Shown here: positions 11,036 to 21,484 of the stretch, piece after piece | Layout: each line of letters starts with the position of its first letter | Position numbering within the stretch: position 1 is the stretch's first letter | Notes under the pieces: model-generated | The model's database searches: none | The model's input: the letters and a program-made list of their open reading frames with translations, nothing else | What the model was told of the DNA's origin: nothing | Source: Amylostereum areolatum | Lineage: Eukaryota; Basidiomycota; Agaricomycetes; Russulales; Stereaceae | NCBI GenBank assembly: GCA_012932865.1 | Contig: SAXG01000114.1 | Location: 1-64,000 of the forward strand | DNA: 64,000 nucleotides | Direction of reading: 5' to 3' | Translations under genes and position numbers: made by a program

Positions 11036-13579
11036 ATGCCCATCGTGTCTATGCACGACTTCGTCCAGTCAACTTTCGACTACGTCATCATAGGCGGCGG
11101 AACCGCTGGCCTTGCGGTGGCAGCCAGGTCAGTCTCACGTCATTTGATACAAAGTTCTCTCTTGTACTTAACCCGGCCATAGGCTTTCAGAGGACCCTAA
11201 CGTTGTCGTTGGTGTCATTGAGGCTGGAGGGCACCATGAGTTCGCTCCGGAGGCCAACCTTCCAGGTTGAGATTCCTTCGCTCTCTGTGTCGATTTTCGC
11301 TGACCGCAATCGTGTTCCAAGGCTTTGCCGGTAGAGCAATGGCCAATCCCGAATTTGACTGGGCTTTCTCCAGCGTTCCTCAGAAGCATGCCAACGACCG
11401 TCTTGTTTTCCAACCGCGGGGAAAGGGACTCGGTGGTTCGTCGATGGTTCGCCTTTCAATCCCTGCAGAGACTTTGTATGGTGTATTCATGTTTTTTCTT
11501 CTTTGTGACTAAGCTCAACCACCTCGCGTCTTCGCGCCCATCGAAGGCAGACATAGACACTCTCGAGAGCTTGGGTAACAAAGGATGGGGCTGGGACTCC
11601 CTATTGCCTTACTTCAAACGAGTACGCGCCTTACCATTCTCTCTCGCCGTTCTAATGTACCTACTATCTTCCGAAGAGTGAAACATGTGTCCCTTTGGAA
11701 GATAAGAAACTTCCGAGTCTCTTGGTATCGCTCTCAACCCTGACGTCCACGGCAACGACGGTGAGTTGCCATCTCTTTGTCCTCAACCCGTGTCGTTATG
11801 TTTGCCCATCAAAGGACCCATCGTGAAATCGTTCGCGAGCTGGTACAGTCCCTTGCACCACCCCATGCAGGAAGCATTCAGAAGTTTTGGGCGTTTCTGT
11901 GAACGGCGAACCAGTTAGCATCTGCACTGCCTTCTTTGGAAATGTTTGACCCTACCTGCGCCATAGGCTAGTGGAATAAACGTCGGTTATAACACCGGAT
12001 TCGGAACCGTCGACCCTTCGAGCGCGACGAGGTCCTACTCGGCCTCTGGATATTACAAGCCCAACGCATCCAGGAAGAACTTGATCGTCTTAACCAATGC
12101 ACAAGTATCGAAGGTGCGTGTTTATTCCCGTTTTCATCCCGTCTATAAATGAGTATGAGACGCAGATTGTTTTGGAACCAACCGCCAACGGGCTGCAACG
12201 AGCGGTTGGCGTCGACATAATCCAATCTGGGGAAATATTTAACTTGCGTGGTGTTCGGAAGGAAGTCGTGCTTTCCGCTGGTAAGCCAACTTGTTCATGA
12301 TGATATGTGTACCGTGCTCAACGTTCAAAATTCTGTACAGGCACGATGCAAACGCCTACCATACTTGAGCTCTCGGGCATCGGAAACTCGAACATACTCA
12401 AGAAACACGGCATACCTACTGTGATTAACTTACCTGGCGTCGGCGAAAATTTCCGTAAGCACTCCGCTTTGCTCTTCTGACTCAATTGAACGATGTTTTG
12501 AACGGCGCTTCCAGAGGACCACCCCATATCATTTATCATCGTTGAGGTCGACCCCATACTCGACAGCCTAGACATCCTCAAAGAACCGGTCAGACTGGCC
12601 GAACAGGAGGAGCTCTAGTGAGATACCGTCATTTTCACTCTGCCTCGCTTATGACTCGATGACTTTGTTTTAAGCAAAAAGAAGGAGGGTATTTTTGCAT
12701 CGATGGCATGCCAGCAATTCGCATACATCTCCGCGCCCACCTTACTAGGACCCGACATCATCAAACGATGGCAATCCCTGGTCGTGAGCGCCAACTCGAC
12801 GAGTGTCCAATCTCTGGGGAAGCAATATGAGGCCATACGAAGCTGGATGGCCGAACCCGAGGAGGCATACATTGAGTACGTTTTAGGTGTTTCTCGTGGG
12901 CCGTTTCTGACGTCCATACCGTAGACTGCTTGGCCTTCCTGGCCATTTCTTTACTCCCGCGTCAGTCGCGGTCCCGGGCAGGCGATACTACTCCTTCGTC
13001 GTCTCGGTCATGCATCCACTGTCCCGTGGCTCGGTGCACATCCCCTCGTCAAACCCTGCCGACGCTCCGGCCATCGATCCCAACTATCTCGACCACCCCG
13101 TCGACCTTGAAATGCTTACCAGCGGCGTCAAACTTGCTCTCAAGCTGTTCAACACAGACCCTGTGAAGCAGGCGACCGTGGGATACGTCATGCCCAGCCA
13201 GGAGATCTGCGACCAGGGTGATAGCGCGCTGAAGGCATACGTCAAGGAGACGGTTGGCTGCTCCTTCCATCCGCTCGGAACTGCCTCCATGCTTCCACGC
13301 GATGAGGGCGGTGTTGTTGACGAGAACCTCAAAGTTTACGGAACGTCAAATCTGCGCGTGGTATGTCTTCATATTATATGCGTGTGTCTTTCATTGATCA
13401 ATCGCTGTACAGATCGATTGTTCTATACTACCACTTGCGAGCAAACATTTTCTTTTGTCATTGCGTGATTCCCCTCTGACCCAGACTCGTAGGAGGTGTC
13501 TGCGCACACTCAGAGTATTGTGTACGCAATCGCGGAGAAGGTGCGAGAGTTTTTAGATCAAGTTTTATCAAGTTTATAG
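11036..13579 (+). CDS. GMC oxidoreductase (FAD-dependent; choline dehydrogenase/aryl-alcohol oxidase family)
   Basis: An FAD enzyme that oxidises alcohols; substrate unknown. The start at 11036 is followed by the dinucleotide-binding motif FDYVIIGGGTAGLAVAAR. Later exons give VVGVIEAGG (FAD ribose-binding acid), PRGKGLGGSSM (GMC signature 1), NKGWGWDSLLPYFKR and SGINVGYNTGFGTVDPSSA. Then follow AGTMQTPTILELSGIG (GMC signature 2), ADAPAIDPNYLDHPVDLEM, HPLGTASMLPRDEGG (catalytic His) and VSAHTQSIVYAIAEK (second active-site His). The stop is at 13577-13579. No signal peptide is seen. The last intron seems to use a GC donor (after ILPL, about 13436). Two single-base frameshifts interrupt an otherwise continuous reading: near 11705 before ESLGIALNPDVHG, and near 11884 in a T run before LGVSVNGEP. 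They could be decay or sequencing error. The gene sits between the methyltransferase/P450 group and the UstYa genes. Confidence 0.83.
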
Positions 13580-14267
13580 TTGATTCCTTGGCTAGGGCGC
13601 CGACATCTTGAAACGTTGCACATAATGTTTGCTCGTCTGACTGTATCCATTGCCCAGTACGAGTACAGGTTTCATAGTCCGTAAAAGGTATCCATTGAAT
13701 GAGAAATGATTCGTCAACTTCATTGTCAGGCATTCGGAAACTAATCGGATTGGTTGCATCAGGCTGTTGAGTTGCCTGCTTACCGGTTATCGCATCAACC
13801 AGACCACACCGCCGCTACTTGCGAGTGCGTACGTGTATTCCGTGGCTGCGTGCATGAAAATTCGCTCACTTCTGCGCCACAACATACTTCGTGATAGCGT
13901 CAAGTTCGCTCCATTATTCCGAGTCTCCTCTAATTTGCTTATAACGGATCCGCTTGTGGGATCTTGCACCTCACTAACTGTAAGGTCTTTGGTGGGAAAG
14001 TCGTATACTTTGCTCTGGAGTCTGCGAATCGAAGGCATGCTTTGAATACGACCTTCGTACAATCCCTGTACAATCGATAGAAGACAGCATACAATTTCGA
14101 GGAAATATAGAGAAAAGAGTGCTGGCAACGGGCATCATAAAGCTAAAATACACAAAGGAACCAGAGACTAAGTGCTGCATGCACCAAGTCAGCGCATTGC
14201 CCATTATGAGGAGACTGTATAACGTAGGTCGCTGGGTAACAAGTACATGACGCACGGCTCGCCCAAA
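13580..14267. other. Convergent 3' region without a gene
   Basis: The stretch lies between the stop of the GMC gene and the stop of the minus-strand membrane-protein gene at 14268. Both genes end here. I see no further coding structure. Confidence 0.5.
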
Positions 14268-14494
14268 TCACTTGCGCTTATTTTTCGGTTTGGGCTTCGT
14301 CGACCCAGTCGCTTTGGACTTGCCCGATCCGGTCGACTTCGACTTCGCCGATTTGGACTTCGCTGATCCAGTCGATTTGGACTTCTTCGACCCAGTCGTT
14401 TGCGGCCGTGTCCCGGGAGCGGGGACGGCCCTTGACAAAGTCGCTGTCTCGTTCCCCAGCAGGGTCTTGGACGAAGGTGGAGTTCCCACGGAGC
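14268..14494 (-). CDS. 3' part of transposon-split membrane-protein gene (Lys/Ser-rich tail)
   Basis: This is the C-terminal piece of the gene whose 5' part is at 19205-20247. Reading away from the element on the minus strand, the frame gives GSVGTPPSSKTLLGNETATL, then a basic low-complexity tail of repeated (T)GS-(A/G/K)-KSKS units (about positions 14275-14400) ending KPKNKRK before the stop at 14268-14270. If the element and one copy of its CG duplication are removed, the upstream frame ending HYVPTSS joins this frame directly without a shift, which is why I treat the two as one gene. The tail is rich in Lys and Ser, as expected of a cytosolic or nuclear-facing disordered extension. Function unknown. 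Confidence 0.7.
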
Positions 14495-14760
14495 CGCATC
14501 AGGGAAAACCTCCCCCCCTAAGGTGATGCTAAGGTGCGTCAAAATTTGACGACCTTTGAGAGAGCCGCCGCGAGCACTCTAAAAGCTCGAAGTCCATCTA
14601 ACCGCTTCTAAGTTTCTTTCGTAGTTTCTTGTCAAGTTCACGCGGCCCCCTTCGTCGTCGCCATTCTCGCTCGTATAGTCGTCCCTTCTGTCCCCCGACT
14701 GCCTCTATACATTGTCTGACATCCGAATGATACAAATATATTTTATTGTTTGCTATTTTG

Positions 14761-16754
14761 TCAAAATACCTTCATGTACGTGTTCCGCTCGAGGAAGGGG
14801 TTCACTCGAAACTTGGAACACTCCTCGAGCACATTGTAACTCGTCCAATGACGCGGGGCCGTTGCCCCAAATCGGGGGAAGAGTTGCACGCTACGTTGGA
14901 TATCTTCCACAGGTATGATCTCCACTTCGCGTCGACCGTTGCGAATGGACCGAGAGACTCGGTACATGAGCGTGTCGTCCTCTGGCTCGGCCGCGAAGGG
15001 TGAAAACCATTCGACGTATGCAAGATGCCGCGGGGGCGACGGACGCGATTCGTCGAAGACTTGGGTTGCGACCTTCGTTGCGAGGTGAAACACGACACGG
15101 ACCTGAGCCACGCGAAGTCCTGGACCTCAGGATATGAGCAAGGAACATGGTGAACCGTCAAGAGGTACATACCAACAACCCCCTTCGATGATCCATCGTG
15201 ACCAGTGCGAACCAACACGGTATCGAATCGTCCAGGGATTGGCCGGCCACGGTTGTCCGAACGTTGAGGACGAACATGGGCAGCGTCACGGTCATCTTCG
15301 CCGTTTTCGCGCCGCAACGCGTCGTGGTTCCAAAACTTGATCTTGTGGTACACGGCGACGGAGGTTGTAGGAATGAGTGTATTGTCTGCCTTGTGACGAG
15401 CAGCTGAAGGTGTGAGATGGGGGAAGTTGTGTTTGACAATGAAGGCGGCCAGAGCATCTCCGAAGTCAACGGCGCCGTACGCGTCGCTGAGAATATTGAA
15501 AGAAACGGACTTGACGGAGGCATGTTTTGTCATCTCAATGTGTGTGTGTAGGAAGACCTCGGGTACATGTTCAGCGGTGACGGCGGGTTTGCCAGCGAGG
15601 CGCCACTGGAGAAAAGCAGCATGCGATTGAACTTTCTCGCGCCGTTCGAGCCAGGTTGTCATCTGGGGGTATTCATCTTTGCAGTTGGTGGACCTGTACG
15701 CGTCCTTCGTGAAGTCGATGTGCAGCCTTTCCGTTTGCTCCGTGTTGTAATTGTCTGTTGTGCCGAACAGCTCGATGCTGGACCTGTAGTGACGCAAACC
15801 GTGGAGCTTGGGTAAGTTGAAATCAGTGCGGATCCCTAACTCGATGAAAATAGCCTTGTTGTCGTGGAAGCGCTGAAGAGCATCGTCCATGGCGGTCAGG
15901 GTCGCGTCGGTATGCAACGGGTACTGAGCAAGAGAGAAAGTCCAAGAGGCCTCTGACTGCGCGTATGAGTCGTGCAGGATTACGGCCGTCGGGAAGGGGG
16001 AGGTCGGCAATGAGACCCAAAAGAATGCGGCACATATGCTTGTGTTCAGTGCCAGAGATGCGCGAGAGCGTGGTGATTCCTTTGGTGAAGAGGTGTGCGT
16101 TGTGATTGGGAGGCATGCGACGGCAGCGGGCATCGATCTCGTCGGGTCCAAATGCTTGCGGGTCTGAAACCCAGCCCACAACGTGCTTGACTACGCCTTG
16201 ATACAACTGATGGAGGATATCTGGGGTACAGGAGACAAAGATGTTGGTATAAGGAAGATCCTCCCAGAACGGGTGGAAGATGGGTCGAAAGCGTGCGTCG
16301 CGACACGCAGCATGGAATATGGCTGGTTCTTCATCAGCCAGCTCGAAGACATCCAGAGCGTCGTCGACAGAGCGAAATGGATAGTCACTGTCATCGTTGT
16401 AGTCGCCGAGCTCATTATGACGAGCGGGACAGCGCGGACAGTCACCATAAAGTGTTGAGGTGACGAGGACTTGCTCGGGATAATCCCCGACGAACGTAGC
16501 ATAGATTAGGTGGCAGCGCCGCCAAACGCCGTCCCCGCTAACCATAGCGATACCGCACTCCGAGGAGTCCTTGATGGGAGCGAGGATCCTTCGCATGCAT
16601 TCATGAAAGACATTCCCAACTGCCCGGCGCCGTGCTGCCTTGTTGGTGATGTGTTCAAGCTTCGCAGTAGGCAGATACCCCACGAGAACCTGTGCGCGGC
16701 GTGACGGTTTGCGGCGGATGCTTTTTGGAATGTTTCCGATTGTCATGTAAACCG
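14761..16754 (-). pseudogene. Left-arm Plavaka transposase fragment, frameshifted
   Basis: The minus strand carries the transposase core from the YMTIGNIPKSIRRKPSRRAQ block (16751 downwards) to the C-terminus at 14761. It lacks the N-terminal zinc-finger and acidic regions. Compared with the right arm, two bases are missing near 15929: the right arm has tttctctatcttgctc where this arm reads tttctctcttgctc. The frame therefore breaks after RAVRGLLDFL. The rest of the coding sequence resumes in another frame and is otherwise almost identical to the right arm. A short intron lies before the last exon, as in the right arm. Not expected to make an active protein. Confidence 0.8.
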
Positions 16755-16839
16755 TAACTGACTCGTCCGTCGAAGATGTTCAGGTCCGTCACCTCGTCCG
16801 TCGAAGAAGTAGCTGTAGATTCTAACCATGTTTATGTAC

Positions 16840-18937
16840 AGTCCTCTATTGAAGCAATCCATCCAGGCGCAACTGTTGTCCCCCTTATCATCTCCTCCGA
16901 CAAGACACAACTTACCATGTTCCGTGGCAAGTCAGCTTATCCGGTTTACATGACAATCGGAAACATTCCAAAAAGCATCCGCCGCAAACCGTCACGCCGC
17001 GCACAGGTTCTCGTGGGGTATCTGCCTACTGCGAAGCTTGAACACATCACCAACAAGGCAGCACGGCGCCGGGCAGTTGGGAATGTCTTTCATGAATGCA
17101 TGCGAAGGATCCTCGCTCCCATCAAGGACTCCTCGGAGTGCGGTATCGCTATGGTTAGCGGGGACGGCGTTTGGCGGCGCTGCCACCTAATCTATGCTAC
17201 GTTCGTCGGGGATTATCCCGAGCAAGTCCTCGTCACCTCAACACTTTATGGTGACTGTCCGCGCTGTCCCGCTCGTCATAATGAGCTCGGCGACTACAAC
17301 GATGACAGTGACTATCCATTTCGCTCTGTCGACGACGCTCTGGATGTCTTCGAGCTGGCTGATGAAGAACCAGCCATATTCCATGCTGCGTGTCGCGACG
17401 CACGCTTTCGACCCATCTTCCACCCGTTCTGGGAGGATCTTCCTTATACCAACATCTTTGTCTCCTGTACCCCAGATATCCTCCATCAGTTGTATCAAGG
17501 CGTAGTCAAGCACGTTGTGGGCTGGGTTTCAGACCCGCAAGCATTTGGACCCGACGAGATCGATGCCCGCTGCCGTCGCATGCCTCCCAATCACAACGCA
17601 CACCTCTTCACCAAAGGAATCACCACGCTCTCGCGCATCTCTGGCACTGAACACAAGCATATGTGCCGCATTCTTTTGGGTCTCATTGCCGACCTCCCCC
17701 TTCCCGACGGCCGTAATCCTGCACGACTCATACGCGCAGTCAGAGGCCTCTTGGACTTTCTCTATCTTGCTCAGTACCCGTTGCATACCGACGCGACCCT
17801 GACCGCCATGGACGATGCTCTTCAGCGCTTCCACGACAACAAGGCTATTTTCATCGAGTTAGGGATCCGCACTGATTTCAACTTACCCAAGCTCCACGGT
17901 TTGCGTCACTACAGGTCCAGCATCGAGCTGTTCGGCACAACAGACAATTACAACACGGAGCAAACGGAAAGGCTGCACATCGACTTCACGAAGGACGCGT
18001 ACAGGTCCACCAACTGCAAAGATGAATACCCCCAGATGACAACCTGGCTCGAACGGCGCGAGAAAGTTCAATCGCATGCTGCTTTTCTCCAGTGGCGCCT
18101 CGCTGGCAAACCCGCCGTCACCGCTGAACATGTACCCGAGGTCTTCCTACACACACACATTGAGATGACAAAACATGCCTCCGTCAAGTCCGTTTCTTTC
18201 AATATTCTCAGCGACGCGTACGGCGCCGTTGACTTCGGAGATGCTCTGGCCGCCTTCATTGTCAAACACAACTTCCCCCATCTCACACCTTCAGCTGCTC
18301 GTCACAAGGCAGACAATACACTCATTCCTACAACCTCCGTCGCCGTGTACCACAAGATCAAGTTTTGGAACCACGACGCGTTGCGGCGCGAAAACGGCGA
18401 AGATGACCGTGACGCTGCCCATGTTCGTCCTCAACGTTCGGACAACCGTGGCCGGCCAATCCCTGGACGATTCGATACCGTGTTGGTTCGCACTGGTCAC
18501 GATGGATCATCGAAGGGGGTTGTTGGTATGTACCTCTTGACGGTTCACCATGTTCCTTGCTCATATCCTGAGGTCCAGGACTTCGCGTGGCTCAGGTCCG
18601 TGTCGTGTTTCACCTCGCAACGAAGGTCGCAACCCAAGTCTTCGACGAATCGCGTCCGTCGCCCCCGCGGCATCTTGCATACGTCGAATGGTTTTCACCC
18701 TTCGCGGCCGAGCCAGAGGACGACACGCTCATGTACCGAGTCTCTCGGTCCATTCGCAACGGTCGACGCGAAGTGGAGATCATACCTGTGGAAGATATCC
18801 AACGTAGCGTGCAACTCTTCCCCCGATTTGGGGCAACGGCCCCGCGTCATTGGACGAGTTACAATGTGCTCGAGGAGTGTTCCAAGTTTCGAGTGAACCC
18901 CTTCCTCGAGCGGAACACGTACATGAAGGTATTTTGA
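16840..18937 (+). CDS. Right-arm Plavaka transposase, 5'-truncated but with intact core
   Basis: This is the C-terminal two thirds of a Plavaka transposase, a DDE-type enzyme of the CACTA superfamily. A splice acceptor at about 16838 (tgtacag) opens SSIEAIHPGATVVPLIISSD, the same exon border as in the complete copy at 27671. The core follows without interruption: TMFRGKSAYPVYMTIGNIPK, MVSGDGVWRRCHLIYA, GDCPRCP, HPFWEDLPYTNIF and CTPDILHQLYQGVVKHVVGW. A short intron at about 18528-18580 leads to LRVAQVRVVFHLA and the end at 18937. The native start and zinc finger are missing; the open frame extends upstream to 16776 only through unrelated centre sequence. It is unlikely to act alone. Confidence 0.8.
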
Positions 18938-19204
18938 CAAAATAGCAAACAATAAAATATATTTGTATCATTCGGATGTCAGACAATGTATAGAGGCAGT
19001 CGGGGGACAGAAGGGACGACTATACGAGCGAGAATGGCGACGACGAAGGGGGCCGCGTGAACTTGACAAGAAACTACGAAAGAAACTTAGAAGCGGTTAG
19101 ATGGACTTCGAGCTTTTAGAGTGCTCGCGGCGGCTCTCTCTAAAGGTCGTCAAATTTTGACGCACCTTAGCATCACCTTAGGGGGGGAGGTTTTCCCTGA
19201 TGCG

Positions 19205-20247
19205 GATGAAGTGGGAACATAATGCACACCTAAATTCTTCTCTGCTGGGGTCTGCCTAAAATCGACGCGACAGTCGCTGCAAGCCATCTCGAAGGTCTGG
19301 AACGTGCTCGATGGACAGGAGAACTCGGGCGATTCGAGTGTTTGGTTCGGCTTTAGGTCCCACGACGCGAAGAGGCTTTGTCGAGAGGGGCGGTTTGCGT
19401 GCGATAAGGTGTGGACATCGAGCGGACGCTCGACACGGACCTTCCAGATTTCGACGGACGCCGCGCTGGATCCTCCGAACGGAAAGGTGTCTGCAGTCTC
19501 CAGGTCAGAAGACGGAAAGACCGCCTTCAGCGCGCATCGCTCCATCCCAAAATCGCCCGCGTAGAACTGGACGAAGGTGGACTCCTACAGTATGCTCAGA
19601 CCGTGTGAAGGAAGCAGCGGGGAGGACCACACGCACCGTCGAGGAAAGTAATACGCGGCGATCTTCAGGATAGAAAGTCCCGAACCTGGATAGGGTGCTA
19701 TGCGTGTCGACCGACACGGCATGGGGCCTAGATGCGTTCGTTTGAGCTATCACGACGGGAAAGCTCGTAATGGGCGGGAGGGGCGGGGCAGCCGGGTCGC
19801 GATAGGTTTTGTCCAATCCCATGTAGGTACTCGCATATTCTACTTGTTGTGGCGTTGCGGTGGATAGTTTCCAGTCGATGGATTTGTACCCAATAACCGT
19901 GATGTTGAGTAGAGAACATAGCAGCGCGGCGGCGAACGCCCAGTACATCGCGGAGCGCGTCTCCGGGTCGTGTTTATGATACTCTGCGGATACGCAAGAA
20001 AGCACGATGAGGGCGTGGATGACAAGAGCGTAAGTAACAGACTGAACCTTTGTCGCGCCGCCGGTGGGGGTGGCCAAGGCTTGGAGCGTCCCATTCGCCC
20101 CCCTGGTCTGTGTCGGTAGCCGGAAGAAGTTCGTACGAGGTCTGGAGAGGCATGGAAGGAGAGAGCGACTCGGATGCTGCGACCTACCTGACATGAGAAG
20201 AGACGGGCAGATGCTAGAGATTCGAAACGCTCAGGGCTGTGCGGCAT
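19205..20247 (-). CDS. 5' part of transposon-split membrane-protein gene
   Basis: On the minus strand an exon starting about 20247 (MPHSPERFES) splices to TRGANGTLQALATPTGGATK. A hydrophobic segment follows (VTYALVIHALIVLSCVSA), then a second (MYWAFAAALLCSLLNITVIG), so the N-terminus spans the membrane. The remaining part is predicted extra-membrane: YASTYMGLDKTYRDPAAPPL, FPVVIAQTNAS, then after an intron near 19610-19570 ESTFVQFYAGDFGMERCALK, VEIWKVRVERPLDV, SRQSLFASWDL and SCPSSTFQTFEMACSDC ending HYVPTSS. I recognise the overall pattern from uncharacterised agaricomycete membrane proteins but know no function. At 19204 the Plavaka dimer interrupts it in the last fifth. The transcript would run into the element and end after about 17 foreign residues, losing the Lys/Ser tail encoded at 14268-14494. 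Confidence 0.65.
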
Positions 20248-20721
20248 TCTTGAACGTAGCCGGGAAAGGAGAAGGTTTGTTGCATTGCAGCGCCTCGGGG
20301 AGCCCATGGGAATCTCCTGTAGGTATCTTCCTAAGGAACAGATCCGCGACTCAGTGTTTGTGTCCAGTGACTGAACACATTTGATGCGTGGATATTATTT
20401 TACGGCTGCCGTTCACGCGTTCACGTATTCATGGTTTTGGGGTACATGCTGCTTTTCATCAGTATCAACATCACCATGCTCATGTTGGATGGGAATAGTG
20501 ATTTAATTGGTCGGATAGGTAGCCTGTGATACGGAATGCCCGTGCAAGTCAGGTGGACGAGAAGTTCTCGATAGAATTTATATAGCTGCAGAAGCCGGAG
20601 GGGCGCGGTGCCACGACGCTGGCTTTGATATCAAACCGTCTGTCGAAAGGACGGGTGATGAGTTGACGGAAAAGGACCGGAAATAAACGGGGAGCTTACC
20701 GTCAACAGAGATATGGGGATG
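20248..20721. other. Intergenic region between UstYa and split gene
   Basis: About 470 bp with no supported coding structure. It holds the downstream region of the first UstYa gene and the promoter of the split membrane-protein gene. Confidence 0.5.
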
Positions 20722-21318
20722 TTACCCCCGTACGTTGTCCTTGTGGGCTTCGTACACCCTTCTCCAGTCAGTGCAGGTGACAGCTCCCCACGGCTGCACT
20801 GTGTGGGGGCCATCGATAGCAATCACCGGCTCCAGCCTCGTATCCCTCCGACAGAGCACCATCTGCCGTATGTAGTTCAGGCAGTGCCGCTCGAGGGATC
20901 CAGGCGGGTTTCGTTGTGCGTACGTTCGTCGCATGATATCCAGACAGCGTAGCTGGTGGAACAACGACAGCATGGACGGCTCGCGGTCGCTGCCGGTGTA
21001 GACGAGACCGCCGTTGTCAGGAATCAGATGGCCCCACTCGTCGTCGGATGCAGAGGAGTTGGCTTTGTAGTGCACGGACTCTTCGAAATACATCGTGGTC
21101 TGAGGGACGGGGCCAATATCCCAAGTGAGTGAGGTGCCATCATGCGCGATGCCTGACCGACTGGTGAGTCTTTTACACGAGTTTCGGAGAGGAAATGCGT
21201 ACTCACATATGTCAGAACTTGTAGTATTCCGGCCATAGGACATGTATATCGTAGCTAGCATACCCGTCAACAGGATTACGCATATGACGAAAAGGCGTGG
21301 AGTTGGAGGGTAGTTCAT
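20722..21318 (-). CDS. UstYa-like (DUF3328) oxidase
   Basis: UstYa-family proteins are copper-dependent oxidases or cyclases known from fungal dikaritin-type RiPP pathways (ustiloxin, phomopsin) and other metabolite clusters. The start at 21318 opens MNYPPTPRLF and one hydrophobic anchor (FVICVILLTGMLATIYM), as in the family. An in-frame 54-nt intron is likely near 21155-21208 (gtgagtacg...gtcggtcag). The two His-containing signatures are present and spaced as expected: LFHQLRCLDIMRR (HxxHC type, here HQLRC) and ERHCLNYIRQMVLC (HCxxYxRQ). The first motif has Arg where the usual second His stands (HxLHC becomes HQLRC), which could affect metal binding. A C-terminal CTDWRRVYEAHKDN block matches the family end. 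It is followed 167 bp upstream of its start by another family member in the same direction. Confidence 0.85.
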   Translation of the reverse strand: MNYPPTPRLFVICVILLTGMLATIYMSYGRNTTSSDICEYAFPLRNSCKRLTSRSGIAHDGTSLTWDIGPVPQTTMYFEESVHYKANSSASDDEWGHLIPDNGGLVYTGSDREPSMLSLFHQLRCLDIMRRTYAQRNPPGSLERHCLNYIRQMVLCRRDTRLEPVIAIDGPHTVQPWGAVTCTDWRRVYEAHKDNVRG

Positions 21319-21484
21319 GGTCGCCTCGATGGCGAGCCTGAGGATTCTGCACGACGCGACTCAGAACGAGGCGCTGGGGCCTTGTCGGTGGAAGTGTGAT
21401 ATTGATACGCCCATTTCTATTTCTGTTATACGTGTCTGGGAGAATCAGAAGGAGTCCAGGAATACACGGCCTTGAGTTCCAAAA

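Larger units (their letters stand above)
14495..19204. mobile_element. Inverted-dimer Plavaka (CACTA-type) transposon with 2-bp CG duplication
   Basis: A palindromic element runs from 14497 to 19202. Both ends read CATCAGGGAAAACCTC inward, and CG flanks both sides (14495-14496 and 19203-19204). The left arm (14497-16754) and right arm (16942-19202) are near-identical inverted copies, each holding the 3' half of a Plavaka transposase plus its 3' terminal region. A 187-bp unmatched centre (16755-16941) contains a little more transposase sequence belonging to the right copy and a duplicated CTCGTCCGTCGAAG. Neither arm has the zinc-finger exon or the left end of a normal element, so both termini are copies of the same (right) end. 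The terminal sequence and the CATC start are shared with the complete element at 23.1-29.9 kb and the MITE at 59.2 kb. Confidence 0.85.

Noticed and set aside
14802..16181. 459-codon minus-strand open frame in the dimer's left arm
   Set aside because: It runs in the transposase frame only in part; its beginning is an alternative frame of the same gene, created by the two-base deletion near 15929. It is not a separate gene.
16776..16839. ATG at 16776 as the true start of the right-arm transposase
   Set aside because: The codons before the acceptor at about 16838 come from the dimer's centre and have no counterpart in the complete transposase, where this exon starts after an intron.
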